A DNA stretch of 64,000 bases from Bacteriovoracaceae bacterium UBA3083 (lineage in GTDB: Bacteria > Bdellovibrionota > Bacteriovoracia > Bacteriovoracales > Bacteriovoracaceae): the NCBI GenBank assembly GCA_002366565.1, contig DFBJ01000013.1:434001-498000 (forward strand), given 5' to 3'. Below, one piece after another: positions 16,890-25,818 of this stretch. Every line of letters starts with the position of its first letter. Position 1 is the stretch's first letter. Both the position numbers and the translations under genes were made by a program. The notes beneath the pieces were generated by a model that saw only the letters and a program-made list of their open reading frames with translations, was not told the DNA's origin and searched no databases.

Positions 16890-17860
16890 ATCTCGTGCCC
16901 TTGATCTCTTAAGTGTTTCAAGTAGTCGGCAGCCTTATAACTACTTCTAACAAGTGGTCCACTAGCTACAAACTTAAAACCTTTTTCGTAAGCGATATCT
17001 TTAAGTTCATTAAACTCATCAGGATGATAATATCTTTCGACAGCTAAATGTCTCTGAGTAGGTCTTAAGTACTGTCCAAATGTAATAATATCACAGTCAA
17101 CAGCTCTTAAGTCGTCCATACACTCAATTAGCTCTTCCTTGGTCTCTCCAAGTCCAACCATAACGGAAGTCTTAGTAGATATTTTAGGGAAGTTATCTTT
17201 ATAAAACTTTAAGCAATTCAATGTTTGCTCATATCCAGCTCTTCTATCTCTAACCACGTGTGTGAGTCTATTTACAGTCTCTATATTTTGAGCAATCACA
17301 AAAGGGTTTGCTCTACCGAGAGTTAACATATGTTCTTCAACACCATTAAAGTCTGGAATAAGAACTTCCACTAAAGTTGATGGATGTTCTTCTCTTACAG
17401 ACTCTATAATTTTTGCGAAATGAGAAGCGCCATAATCAGGAAGATCATCACGATCAACACTTGTGATAACTAAGTAGTTTAAAGACATTACTTTTGCCAT
17501 ATTTGCGGCATTAGCTATTTCTTCTTCGTTAACAACACCTTGAGGATTTCCTGTGTCTACATGACAAAACTTACATGCTCTCGTACAGGTTCCGCCAAGA
17601 ACCATCATCGTTGCAGTTTTAGCGTCCCAACATTCGGTAAGATTTGGACAACTTGCTTCCTCACAAACAGTCCATATTTTATTATCTCTAAGGTTTTTCT
17701 TTAGGTCTGTATAATTGTCACCACCAGGTAACTTTATTTTAAACCAGTCCGGCTTTTTTAGATTTTTTTGAGTTTCAGAGTTTTGCTTAGCTCTAAGAAG
17801 TTCTACCGCCTTCTCTCTCTTTCTCTTAATTTTTTCTCTCTGCTCATCGTAATCGTACAT
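16886..17860 (-). CDS. lipA: Lipoyl synthase LipA
   Basis: This radical SAM enzyme inserts sulfur at C6 and C8 of octanoyl-lipoyl domains. The auxiliary cluster motif CEEASCPNLTEC and the radical SAM motif CTRACKFC are both present, and the terminal SSYKA serine is conserved. An upstream extension of the frame to 18013 would add 51 residues, including a membrane-like stretch foreign to LipA. I place the start at ATG 17860 (MYDYDEQREK), giving 324 residues, with AGGTAAGAAG upstream. Confidence 0.92.
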   Translation of the reverse strand: MYDYDEQREKIKRKREKAVELLRAKQNSETQKNLKKPDWFKIKLPGGDNYTDLKKNLRDNKIWTVCEEASCPNLTECWDAKTATMMVLGGTCTRACKFCHVDTGNPQGVVNEEEIANAANMAKVMSLNYLVITSVDRDDLPDYGASHFAKIIESVREEHPSTLVEVLIPDFNGVEEHMLTLGRANPFVIAQNIETVNRLTHVVRDRRAGYEQTLNCLKFYKDNFPKISTKTSVMVGLGETKEELIECMDDLRAVDCDIITFGQYLRPTQRHLAVERYYHPDEFNELKDIAYEKGFKFVASGPLVRSSYKAADYLKHLRDQGHEI

Positions 17861-18030
17861 AAACTTCTTACCTAACTCTAACATTCTAATTTCAAAGTAA
17901 ATATGCTTTAGAGCACATCGTCTGTAAAGAAGCCCTAGTACAATGTATAAACAATTTATCAATAAGGTCAGATTCACCCCATCTTGAGCCATATTGATAC
18001 TAGAGTTTACCAATATTCAGCAATTTACCA

Positions 18031-18047
18031 TTGGCACACAGATTGCT
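18031..18047 (+). promoter_or_regulatory. Sigma-54 (RpoN) promoter
   Basis: TTGGCAC at 18031-18037, five bases, then TTGCT at 18043-18047. The GG and GC doublets are separated by ten bases, which is the strict -24/-12 geometry. Transcription would begin near 18058 and lead into the gene at 18106, whose ribosome site AAAGGAG is at 18095-18101. Confidence 0.7.
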
Positions 18048-18105
18048 TTATATAACGAGTAACTGTCCAAGAGGGGCAAAAAGGTAATGAAGAAAAGGAG
18101 TTCTT

Positions 18106-18531
18106 ATGAAAAATAAATTAACAACACTACTAATAGTTAAACCAATCCTTATACTAGCTCTTGTTATTGCCTTCAAACCTACAACAAAAGTTACTCAAAA
18201 CAATAACCTAAATGAAGAAACACAGACTATGAGAGGCTACTTTCTAGAAGAACAGAGCATGAAACTTGTAGTCACTCATCAAAGAGTACAAGCACTTAAA
18301 GAGCAGATTCTAGAATCTTCTAAGAGAGTTATGATGCAAAACAAGAAACAATTTGTGAGAATGGTAAAAGATTTTAATTTGGCCATAGAAGAGTTTGAAA
18401 AGCTCACAGAATATAAATCAAAGACTTGGAATAATAGTCGAAAGAAATTTATTAGTTTAATGAAGAACGTAGAAGTACAGCAAATGGATCTTCACCAAAA
18501 TCTAAGCCAGAGAAAGGTCGTCAGTATCTAG
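18106..18531 (+). CDS. Small membrane-anchored helical protein of unknown function
   Basis: The 141-residue product has an N-terminal hydrophobic segment (residues 5-24) without a good cleavage site, then a polar linker and about 90 residues of charged, probably coiled-coil helix (QRVQALKEQILESSKRV; DFNLAIEEFEKL). It is therefore likely an inner-membrane anchored periplasmic helical protein. No family is recognised. Its strong AAAGGAG ribosome site and the RpoN promoter in front suggest regulated expression by an enhancer-binding protein. The next gene, yidD, follows within about 30 bases. Confidence 0.65.
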   Translation: MKNKLTTLLIVKPILILALVIAFKPTTKVTQNNNLNEETQTMRGYFLEEQSMKLVVTHQRVQALKEQILESSKRVMMQNKKQFVRMVKDFNLAIEEFEKLTEYKSKTWNNSRKKFISLMKNVEVQQMDLHQNLSQRKVVSI

Positions 18532-18559
18532 TCGTCTATTGGCCAAGAGTAACTTCTTA

Positions 18560-18790
18560 ATGCTATATATAAGCATGCGGAAGTTACTTATTTCTTTAAT
18601 AAATCTATATCAGGTGGCCATCTCACCTCTCTTTGGTAGCAAGTGCCGATTTTATCCAACTTGCTCTCACTACACTAAAGAAGCTATTTCAACACTTCCT
18701 CTATATAAAGCATTTTATTATAGCATTTTGCGTATTTTAAAATGTCATCCTTTTAATCGAGGCGGTTATGATCCAGTTCCTAAAGACTAG
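18560..18790 (+). CDS. yidD: Membrane protein insertion efficiency factor YidD
   Basis: The motifs LYQVAISPLFG, CRFYPTCSHYTKEAI and HPFNRGGYDPVP are diagnostic of YidD, a small amphipathic protein that assists YidC-dependent membrane insertion. Three starts are possible: TTG 18539, ATG 18560 (AAGAG ten bases before it) and ATG 18575 (MRKLLISL, the usual family start). I use 18560. It is away from rnpA/yidC here. The 3' end overlaps dacB by 23 bases in another frame. Confidence 0.85.
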   Translation: MLYISMRKLLISLINLYQVAISPLFGSKCRFYPTCSHYTKEAISTLPLYKAFYYSILRILKCHPFNRGGYDPVPKD

Positions 18791-20153
18791 TCTCATTTTT
18801 TTTCTAGTCATTAACTCTTACTCCTATGAATTAAACTTCAAGAAAAATAAATCTGAAAAAGTATCAATTAACTTCACCGAAATTGATGGAGATAAATCAT
18901 ACTCTCAAACAGATGAAGAGAAGATATCACCAGCTTCTGTTTTAAAAGTTTTTAGCATGAGCTATGCACTCGATACTTTAGGACCCAACTTTAATTTTAA
19001 AACAAAAATATTCTACTCTGGAAAGATAAAGAATAATGTACTCAATGGGGATCTTTACTTTGTTGGAGATGGAGACCCTTACTTCAATCATCCTCAACTA
19101 GTGAATACTGCTATGGCAGTAGTTAGAATTGGCATAAAGAAAGTCACTGGAAACTTATATTATGACAATACTCTCTTTCCTCAAGTTGATGCTTTATCAA
19201 AACTTGGTCTTGGGGACCAAACCTACAACCCTAGTGTAGGAGCATTAAATGCTGAGTTCAACAGATTAAGTCTCTGGACAAGTTCTCGTCCTCCAAAATC
19301 TATAATACCTGGAATGCCAATTGAAATTACGGAAATCAAAAATGGTTTTATGCCAACTCAAAATTTTAGATCAAAGGATTCAACACTTGAGTCTTGGTGG
19401 ATGAAAAAAGGGGCAAAATTAAGCCTAAGAACAGATCTCCCAATTAGAGATGCTGGGCTATGGTCAGCTAATTTACTTAAGTACCACTTAAAAAACTTTG
19501 GAGTTGAGATAAACAATATTTCCATGAAAAAACGTCCTAAGAAATCAACTTTGATTTCGACAGAAGAGAGCCTGCCTCTCTGGAATTTAGTAACATTAAC
19601 AATGGAGTACTCCAATAATCTCCTAGCTGAAGCAATTGCACTTAGAGCTTGTTCTAAAAGCTCGCTTAAGACTTTAAGTTTAAAGAGTTGTGCTCAACTA
19701 ATTGCAAAAACTATTAATATAAAAACTCCTCCACAAATATTTAATTCTTCAGGATTATCTATAGATAATGAATTAACAGCTAAGGATATTTCTCAGTTTT
19801 TAAAATCTAATTTTCATAAATCGTGGAAAAACTATACTCTCTTAAGCCTCCTTTCATACTCTGGACAATCAGGATGGATTCGAAATAGACTTGCCTCACC
19901 AGCTTACAACATGAGAGTATTTGCAAAGACTGGATCCCTAGACTTTGTTAATAATATTGCAGGGTTTATAAGAACCAGATCTGAGAAGTGGTATAGCTTT
20001 AGTATTCTTCATACTGAAGACAAGAAAAGAGATGCTATAAGTAAGCTCGATTCAAAAAACTATAAATCACTTAAAGACCAAGCTGAATCATGGAGAAAGA
20101 AGTCTCTTGATAGAACAGATAGCTTTTTAAAAGAATTCATAGATAACAACTAA
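18768..20153 (+). CDS. dacB: D-alanyl-D-alanine carboxypeptidase/endopeptidase (PBP4, S13 family)
   Basis: This 461-residue periplasmic penicillin-binding protein starts with a signal peptide (LIFFLVINSYSY). It has the SxxK motif SVLK (Ser57, Lys60), SNN, and AKTGS. The large insertion between the first two motifs, with the YYDNTLFP segment, is typical of S13/PBP4. It trims or cleaves peptidoglycan cross-links. Family members are implicated in prey-cell rounding in predatory bacteria, a role that cannot be assigned to this copy from sequence. The ATG lies within yidD after a GAGGCGG ribosome site. Confidence 0.87.
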   Translation: MIQFLKTSLIFFLVINSYSYELNFKKNKSEKVSINFTEIDGDKSYSQTDEEKISPASVLKVFSMSYALDTLGPNFNFKTKIFYSGKIKNNVLNGDLYFVGDGDPYFNHPQLVNTAMAVVRIGIKKVTGNLYYDNTLFPQVDALSKLGLGDQTYNPSVGALNAEFNRLSLWTSSRPPKSIIPGMPIEITEIKNGFMPTQNFRSKDSTLESWWMKKGAKLSLRTDLPIRDAGLWSANLLKYHLKNFGVEINNISMKKRPKKSTLISTEESLPLWNLVTLTMEYSNNLLAEAIALRACSKSSLKTLSLKSCAQLIAKTINIKTPPQIFNSSGLSIDNELTAKDISQFLKSNFHKSWKNYTLLSLLSYSGQSGWIRNRLASPAYNMRVFAKTGSLDFVNNIAGFIRTRSEKWYSFSILHTEDKKRDAISKLDSKNYKSLKDQAESWRKKSLDRTDSFLKEFIDNN

Positions 20154-20163
20154 GGAAATATAT

Positions 20164-20607
20164 ATGACAGAATTTATTTCAACAAAACACTTTATAGGAT
20201 TTCCTTGTACTCACAGACAGTGGAAAGCTGATTCTCACTGTAAATATGTACATGGGTATTCAAGATCATTTTACTTTGAATTTAAATCTACAGAACTAAC
20301 GAAAGAAGGATGGGTTGTAGACTTTGGAGGATTAAAAGAGGTTAAAGTTTGGCTCGATGATATGTTTGACCATACTTTTCTCGCATCATCAGATGATCCA
20401 TTCCTAGAGACATTCAAGCAACTTGATAAAGATGGTATTATTCAGCTTAGAGTTTTACCAAATGCTGGAATGGAAGGTACTGCTCAATTTGTATATGATC
20501 AAGTAAATCCAATGATCAAAAAAATATCAAACAACAGAGCATGGATCTCTCGACTAGAAGTAAGAGAAAACGAAAAGAACTCTGCAATTTTAATCCCTAA
20601 ATCTTAG
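20164..20607 (+). CDS. queD: QueD-like 6-carboxytetrahydropterin synthase (PTPS fold)
   Basis: This 147-residue protein shows the zinc ligands of the PTPS family: His in CTHRQWK and the pair in HCKYVHGYSR. GGLKEVKVWLDDMFDHTFL holds the catalytic Asp/His region, and RLEVRENEKNSA ends the fold. QueD makes 6-carboxytetrahydropterin in queuosine/deazaguanine synthesis. FolE2, which makes the precursor dihydroneopterin triphosphate, is at 35420-36340. The gene follows dacB by ten bases and ends seven bases from the convergent regulator gene. Confidence 0.82.
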   Translation: MTEFISTKHFIGFPCTHRQWKADSHCKYVHGYSRSFYFEFKSTELTKEGWVVDFGGLKEVKVWLDDMFDHTFLASSDDPFLETFKQLDKDGIIQLRVLPNAGMEGTAQFVYDQVNPMIKKISNNRAWISRLEVRENEKNSAILIPKS

Positions 20608-20614
20608 GGATTAT

Positions 20615-21541
20615 CTATAAATAAGAATTTAAAAAGAAGTTAGGGTTAAGCATAAGTTTATCAAATGTTTGAAAGTCTTTAATGACTCTAACTTCTTTAA
20701 TCTTTTTAAACTTTGGAAACTCTAAATCCCAGCCACCACCAAGAATAATCGTAGTCTCTATACTTAAGTGCTTATCCAATTGAGTCAAATAAGGAATCAT
20801 GCTCTTTTCATAGTCCCACTTATCTGAAGAAACCACTCCCATAATAACTGTGTTTATTTTAAGCGCATTTACAGCTTCCCCCAGGCATTCCGGAGGATGT
20901 GAAGCTCCAAGATAACTTGTAGAAACTCGATTAGATCTACAAATAATGTCTGCAATTAATATAGAGAGCTCATGGAGGTTTCCATCTGGAGTCGCAAGAG
21001 CAACTCTATTGTGTGAATCTAGAAAATTAGGAAGTGCTAGCTGGGCCAATTGATCTCGAATAATTGTTGAGACAATATGTTCTTGTGTAACAGAGAAGTC
21101 TCCTTTACTTACCTTAAGGCCTATTTCCTGCATAACAGGCAACACAACCTTGAATACGAATTCTTTAGCTCCACAATTCATTCTTAGGTGTTGTAATTCT
21201 GAAACTACTTCATCTATTGCATACTTTGATAAATGCTCAAATAACTTCGTAATACTGACGTCAGTCCAATAAGAACTATCCTCTTTTACATCACCAGAGA
21301 CTTCTGCTAATGCAGTCAGCTCTTCCAGTGACAGCATCCCAACTTTTGATATTGCATGCCCCTGATTAAGTAAGTCACCGATTAGAGTAGCTCTTTCTAA
21401 GTCTTCGAAAGAGTATAACCTTTGTCCACCTTCAGTCCTTTCTGGTGTAAATGCTTGATATCTTTTTTCCCAGGTACGGATCGAATGAGGTAAAACACCA
21501 CAAGCCTTTGATAACACTTTGATTCCGACACTATTTTTCAT
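20615..21541 (-). CDS. MerR-type regulator with B12-binding domain (CarH/LitR-like photoreceptor)
   Basis: Residues 1-75 are a MerR winged helix (HSIRTWEKRY; EGGQRLYSFEDLER). Residues 100-170 match the helical cap with the EH pair (Glu154-His155). Residues 178-300 are a cobalamin-binding Rossmann domain with the axial-ligand motif DGNLHELS (His190) and ILGGGWDLE. In CarH, adenosylcobalamin makes the protein bind DNA in the dark and light releases it. The tryptophan usually ten residues before the glutamate is Val144 here. It is divergent from a photolyase operon, the usual CarH/LitR target. Confidence 0.82.
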   Translation of the reverse strand: MKNSVGIKVLSKACGVLPHSIRTWEKRYQAFTPERTEGGQRLYSFEDLERATLIGDLLNQGHAISKVGMLSLEELTALAEVSGDVKEDSSYWTDVSITKLFEHLSKYAIDEVVSELQHLRMNCGAKEFVFKVVLPVMQEIGLKVSKGDFSVTQEHIVSTIIRDQLAQLALPNFLDSHNRVALATPDGNLHELSILIADIICRSNRVSTSYLGASHPPECLGEAVNALKINTVIMGVVSSDKWDYEKSMIPYLTQLDKHLSIETTIILGGGWDLEFPKFKKIKEVRVIKDFQTFDKLMLNPNFFLNSYL

Positions 21542-21560
21542 AAAGACCTCAATAAATATA

Positions 21561-21612
21561 GATTAATTGACTAACTTGTGTATACTATAATACATAATCA
21601 ATAATTAATCAA
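21561..21612. promoter_or_regulatory. Divergent overlapping promoters with inverted-repeat operator
   Basis: For the operon on the plus strand I see TTAATT (21563-21568), 17 bases, TATAAT (21586-21591). For the regulator on the minus strand I see TTGATT (21612-21607), 17 bases, TATAGT (21589-21584). The two -10 boxes overlap. GATTAATT at 21561-21568 is mirrored by AATTAATC at 21603-21610, so each arm covers one -35 box. This arrangement would let a single regulator repress both directions. Confidence 0.6.
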
Positions 21613-21627
21613 CGTTTGAGGTAATAT

Positions 21628-23004
21628 ATGAAAATTCTAATTACAGGTGCTACAGGATTAGTCGGAATAAGACTTATGGAAGAGCTTATCTTAAGTGGTA
21701 GAGAGGACATTCGAATACTCACAACCAGTAAAAATCGTGCTCAAAAAAACATAAACTTTCCTGTTGAAATATTTGAATGGAACCCTCTTCAAAATAAAAT
21801 CGAAGCAGGTGCTTTAGAAAATGTGGATATCATTTTTCACCTTGCTGGAGAAAGTGTTGCAGAAGGTAGATGGAGCTCTGAAAGAAAAAAGAGAATTCTA
21901 GATTCCAGAGTAAAAGGTACACAGTTAATTCTTGATGAAATATCTAGAAGTAAGACTTCACCAAAGAAGTTTATTTCATCTTCTGCGGTAGGTATTTATG
22001 GAAGTGATTTAAGTGATAAAGTTAGAACAATTGACTCAGAGTATGGAGATGATTTTCTAGCTGACGTTTGCAAGGCCTGGGAAGCGACATTACTCAATCA
22101 CCAAGTAGACGGTATGAAAGCGCATACACTTAGAACAGGAATTGTACTAAGTAGTGAAGGTGGCGCACTAACTAAGATGCTAACACCATTTAAAATGGGA
22201 GCAGGGGGAATATTAGGTTCAGGTAAACAATACATGAGCTGGATTCATAGAGACGATCTAGTAGGTGCTTTTATTTTCTTAATGGATAATGATTGCAAAC
22301 AAAAAGCATACAATGGAGTCTCTCCTACCCCAGTAACAAATAAAGAATTTACTAAAATACTGGGACGTGTTCTAAGCAGACCAACATTTTCACCTGTTCC
22401 AGGGTTTATGCTCAAACTGATTTTTGGAGAGATGTCTGAAATTCTCCTTAAAGGTCAAAAGGTCATGCCTAATGAACTAATAGCGGAAGGGTACAACTTT
22501 CAATATGAAGAGCTCGGTGCTGCATTAGAGGAAATACTCAAGTATGACTTAAATGGTGAAGTTCTTTTTCAACGCTATCAATGGGTAAACTCTCCAGTTA
22601 ACAATGTATTCTCTTACTTTTCAGAAGCTAAGAATTTAGAAAAAATCACTCCCGACTATCTTAATTTTAAAATTCTAGGGATGAATACAGATAAAATTGA
22701 ATCAGGCTCTCTCATTGATTATAAGTTGCAAATACATGGCCTACCATTCAAATGGAAAACAAGAATAAATGATTTTAATGACGGTCACTCATTTGTTGAT
22801 GAACAACTAAAAGGGCCATACTCAAAGTGGGTTCATAAGCATGACTTTATTCCAGTTAAACAAGGGACTCTCATTTCAGATAGAGTCGTCTATAAGATCC
22901 CTCTCGGATTCCTAGGAAAACTTGTAGCAGGTTGGTTTATAAAGCGTGACGTAACGAATATTTTTAATTTTAGAAATTCTGTAATAAATAAGACTTTTGT
23001 TTAA
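21628..23004 (+). CDS. TIGR01777-type NAD-dependent epimerase fused to SRPBCC domain
   Basis: Residues 1-300 are a short-chain dehydrogenase-like Rossmann domain (GATGLVGIRLMEEL at the N-terminus; HLAGESVAEGRW; SSAVGIYG; RTGIVLSSEGGAL) ending in the DUF1731 segment. Residues 310-458 resemble an SRPBCC/CoxG-like lipid-binding domain (KWKTRINDF, DFIPVKQGTLISDRVVYKIP). The substrate is not known. The combination often sits in light-induced gene sets with photolyase. It is the first gene of a six-gene operon and has a GAGGT ribosome site. Confidence 0.8.
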   Translation: MKILITGATGLVGIRLMEELILSGREDIRILTTSKNRAQKNINFPVEIFEWNPLQNKIEAGALENVDIIFHLAGESVAEGRWSSERKKRILDSRVKGTQLILDEISRSKTSPKKFISSSAVGIYGSDLSDKVRTIDSEYGDDFLADVCKAWEATLLNHQVDGMKAHTLRTGIVLSSEGGALTKMLTPFKMGAGGILGSGKQYMSWIHRDDLVGAFIFLMDNDCKQKAYNGVSPTPVTNKEFTKILGRVLSRPTFSPVPGFMLKLIFGEMSEILLKGQKVMPNELIAEGYNFQYEELGAALEEILKYDLNGEVLFQRYQWVNSPVNNVFSYFSEAKNLEKITPDYLNFKILGMNTDKIESGSLIDYKLQIHGLPFKWKTRINDFNDGHSFVDEQLKGPYSKWVHKHDFIPVKQGTLISDRVVYKIPLGFLGKLVAGWFIKRDVTNIFNFRNSVINKTFV

Positions 23005-23015
23005 TGGAGAAAATA

Positions 23016-23546
23016 ATGAAAAGGTTAATTTTAATGTTCTTATTAGTCTCTTGCACAACTCTAAGTGCAAATGATCTACCTCTAGATACTGTAAATACAG
23101 TAGACCTAGAACGCTATGCTGGAAAATGGTTTGAAATTGCACGCTTTGAGCAAAAGTTCCAAAAAGATTGTACTGCAGTAACAGCGACATACACATTAAG
23201 AAAAGATGGTGATGTTGATGTTAAAAATACGTGTAGAAAACATAGTCCAGATGGGGAATTAAAAATTGCAAAAGCAAAAGCTTGGGTTACCGACAAAAAT
23301 ACAAATGCGAAATTAAAAGTTCAATTTTTCCTTCGAGGTATCAAGCTTCCTTTCTTTGCTGGAAATTATTGGATTCTGGATTTAGGTCCTAACTACGAAT
23401 ACGCAATAATTGGAGATCCTTCAAGAAAGTACTTGTGGTTCCTAAGTCGTACTAGTGAAATTAGTGAAGAGCTCTATCAGGAATTAATTGATAAAGCTGA
23501 AGATATGAATTTTGATACAAGTAAATTATTGAAAACTGTTCATTAA
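23016..23546 (+). CDS. blc: Outer-membrane lipocalin Blc
   Basis: With the ATG at 23016 (GGAG eight bases upstream) the product starts with a lipoprotein signal MKRLILMFLLVSC. The ATG at 23004 overlaps the upstream stop and would add four residues without a better ribosome site. The lipocalin signature GKWFEIARFEQKF is followed by CTAVTATYTL, KAKAWV, NYWILDLGPNYEYAIIGDPS and WFLSR, all as in bacterial lipocalin. Blc binds fatty acids and lysophospholipids at the outer membrane. Here it belongs to the predicted light-induced operon. Confidence 0.9.
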   Translation: MKRLILMFLLVSCTTLSANDLPLDTVNTVDLERYAGKWFEIARFEQKFQKDCTAVTATYTLRKDGDVDVKNTCRKHSPDGELKIAKAKAWVTDKNTNAKLKVQFFLRGIKLPFFAGNYWILDLGPNYEYAIIGDPSRKYLWFLSRTSEISEELYQELIDKAEDMNFDTSKLLKTVH

Positions 23547-23560
23547 CAGAAAGGTTAAAA

Positions 23561-24520
23561 ATGGAAAATGAAGAGAAGCCAACAATTGCAGTAAGTTCAT
23601 GCCTACTTGGAAAGTTAGTCAGATACGATAAGAATCACTGCCAGGATAAATGGATACTACAAGAACTATCAAAGTATGCAGAGTTAGTTCCTATTTGCCC
23701 AGAGATGGAGATGGGGCTTGGCGTCCCTAGAGAAGAAATACACCTCTATTTCAATAAAGGTGAGAAGGATATTGTACGCTTAAAAAACAAGTATGAAGGA
23801 AGCGATCTTACAGATTTGGCTGAAGAGACATATAAGAGAATGAATACAACTTTATTTGAAAAAAGTATTGATGGATTTATATTAACTAAAAAGTCTCCTT
23901 CTTGTGGATTAGATAATGTAAAAACAATACAAAAAGATGACCCTTCTGTTGTAACTCGCTCAGTTGGTCTTTTTGCAAAAAACATACTAGAAAACTTTCC
24001 AAGTACCCCTACTATTGATAGTGGCCGTATATTAAATAAATCATTAAGGGAAAACTTTCTAAAATCAGTCTTTGCTCATTATCGCTTTAGAACATTGGAA
24101 AAGAGCCCTTCCACATTTCAAGAATTCCATAAAAAATATAAATATATACTTATGGATCATTCAACGATTAATTTAAAAAAACTAGGGCAAATAGTTGCAG
24201 ATGCGACTAAAGAAACATTAAACACTTCACTCAATAATTACTACACATTATTCTTTGAAACTCTTTCACTAGAGGCGACACCAAAGACTAGATGTAACAC
24301 TCTTCAACACTTAATGGGTTACTTTAAAAAGAATCTAGAGGCACACGAAAAGGCTGAGGTATTATCTCTGCTAAATGACTACCGAGAAGATATAGTAAGT
24401 TATGATGTGCTACTTAAATACTTTGATCTATTAACAAAGAAATATGAAGCACCATATTTACTAACACAATACTACTTTGCTCCATGTCCAAAAGGACTAA
24501 AACTACTAAAAGAAATATGA
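23561..24520 (+). CDS. ybgA: YbgA-type protein (DUF523-DUF1722 fusion)
   Basis: Residues 1-150 are the DUF523 domain, with SSCLLGKLVRYD and KKSPSCGLDNV supplying three or more cysteines, possibly a metal or Fe-S site. Residues 190-315 are DUF1722 (KYKYILMDHS, LGQIVADATKETLN, TRCNTLQHLMGYFK). The function of the family is not established, but it lies beside photolyase in many bacteria, including E. coli. It overlaps phrB by four bases (ATGA). Confidence 0.87.
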   Translation: MENEEKPTIAVSSCLLGKLVRYDKNHCQDKWILQELSKYAELVPICPEMEMGLGVPREEIHLYFNKGEKDIVRLKNKYEGSDLTDLAEETYKRMNTTLFEKSIDGFILTKKSPSCGLDNVKTIQKDDPSVVTRSVGLFAKNILENFPSTPTIDSGRILNKSLRENFLKSVFAHYRFRTLEKSPSTFQEFHKKYKYILMDHSTINLKKLGQIVADATKETLNTSLNNYYTLFFETLSLEATPKTRCNTLQHLMGYFKKNLEAHEKAEVLSLLNDYREDIVSYDVLLKYFDLLTKKYEAPYLLTQYYFAPCPKGLKLLKEI

Positions 24521-25818
24521 TAAGAACAAAAGTTAATATATTTTGGTTCCGAAGAGATCTAAGATTAGAAGATAATACTGCCCTATTCCATGCTTTAGAA
24601 TCTGATCTTCCTGTAATACCCATTTTTATATTCGATAAGAATATTTTAAAGAAGCTTGTGTCTGATGACGCTAGAGTAACTTTTATTCATGATTCACTTT
24701 CAAAAATAAGAGAAAAGCTTAATCTAAAAGATAAAGACATTCTAACTTATTACAATACACCTTCAGCCGCATGGAAGGACATCATCAAAGAGTATGACAT
24801 TGATAGTGTTTACTCAAATGAAGATTACGAGCCATATGCTTTATCTCGAGATAAAAAGATAAGCAGTTTACTTAAAAAGAATAATATTAACTTTATTCAA
24901 TACAAAGACCACTGTATATTTTCTAAAAATGATGTCTTAAAAAAAGATAATACACCCTATACTGTATTTACTCCCTATAAGAACAAGTGGCTTGAAACTC
25001 TCAATCCTGATGATCTTAAAGGACACCATTCAGAAAAGAAGATTGATCATTTCCTAAGTATTAATAAACCTCAATTTCACACTTTAAATGACATCGGGTT
25101 CTCTCCATCAAAAGTGAAAATCCCCGGCAGAGTCATAAGAAAGAAAATCTTAAATGATTACCACAACACAAGAGATATCCCTGCAATAAACGGGACTTCT
25201 CTTCTGGGTATACACTTGAGATTTGGAACTATAAGCGTAAGAAAGTTAGCATCGATTGCTTTTCATACTAATAAAGTTTGGTTGAGTGAGCTTATCTGGC
25301 GTGAATTCTTTTCTCAAATACTCTATCACTTTCCACATGTACAGAATGCTCCTTTCAGAGAGAAGTACGAAGGAATTGAGTGGAGAAATAATAAGAAAGA
25401 GTTTCAACTATGGTGTGAAGGAAAGACAGGCTTTCCACTAGTTGATGCAGGAATGAGAGAATTAAACGAAACAGGTCATATGCATAATCGCGTAAGAATG
25501 CTTGTTGCAAGTTTTTTAATTAAAGACCTTCTTATTGACTGGAGATGGGGTGAGAAGTACTTTGCGAGTAAGCTATTAGATTACGATATGTCGTCTAATA
25601 ATGGAAACTGGCAATGGGCAGCAGGAACAGGCTGTGATGCTGCTCCCTACTTTAGAATCTTTAATCCCCAAACACAGCAAAAGAAATTTGATCCTGACTT
25701 TAAATATATAAAGAAGTGGATTCCAGAATTTGGAACAGAAGAGTATTGTTCAGAGATTGTCGACCATAAAGAAGCCTATCACAGAGCAATCTTTACTTAT
25801 AATAGGGCCGTAAAATGA
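24517..25818 (+). CDS. phrB: Deoxyribodipyrimidine photolyase (class I CPD)
   Basis: This 433-residue enzyme repairs pyrimidine dimers using blue light. The antenna domain begins IFWFRRDLRLEDN. The FAD domain contains TSLLGIHLRFGTIS, LIWREFFSQI, NRVRMLVASFLIKDLL, DWRWGEKYFA, YDMSSNNGNWQWAAGTG and RIFNPQTQQKKFDP, the family signature. The ATG at 24517 overlaps the ybgA stop; an ATG at 24484 would add 11 basic residues inside ybgA and is less likely. It overlaps the next gene by four bases. Confidence 0.95.
   Translation: MIRTKVNIFWFRRDLRLEDNTALFHALESDLPVIPIFIFDKNILKKLVSDDARVTFIHDSLSKIREKLNLKDKDILTYYNTPSAAWKDIIKEYDIDSVYSNEDYEPYALSRDKKISSLLKKNNINFIQYKDHCIFSKNDVLKKDNTPYTVFTPYKNKWLETLNPDDLKGHHSEKKIDHFLSINKPQFHTLNDIGFSPSKVKIPGRVIRKKILNDYHNTRDIPAINGTSLLGIHLRFGTISVRKLASIAFHTNKVWLSELIWREFFSQILYHFPHVQNAPFREKYEGIEWRNNKKEFQLWCEGKTGFPLVDAGMRELNETGHMHNRVRMLVASFLIKDLLIDWRWGEKYFASKLLDYDMSSNNGNWQWAAGTGCDAAPYFRIFNPQTQQKKFDPDFKYIKKWIPEFGTEEYCSEIVDHKEAYHRAIFTYNRAVK

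Noticed and set aside
17861..18013. N-terminal extension of LipA by 51 residues
   Set aside because: The added sequence is hydrophobic and unlike LipA, and the start at 17860 gives the normal family length.
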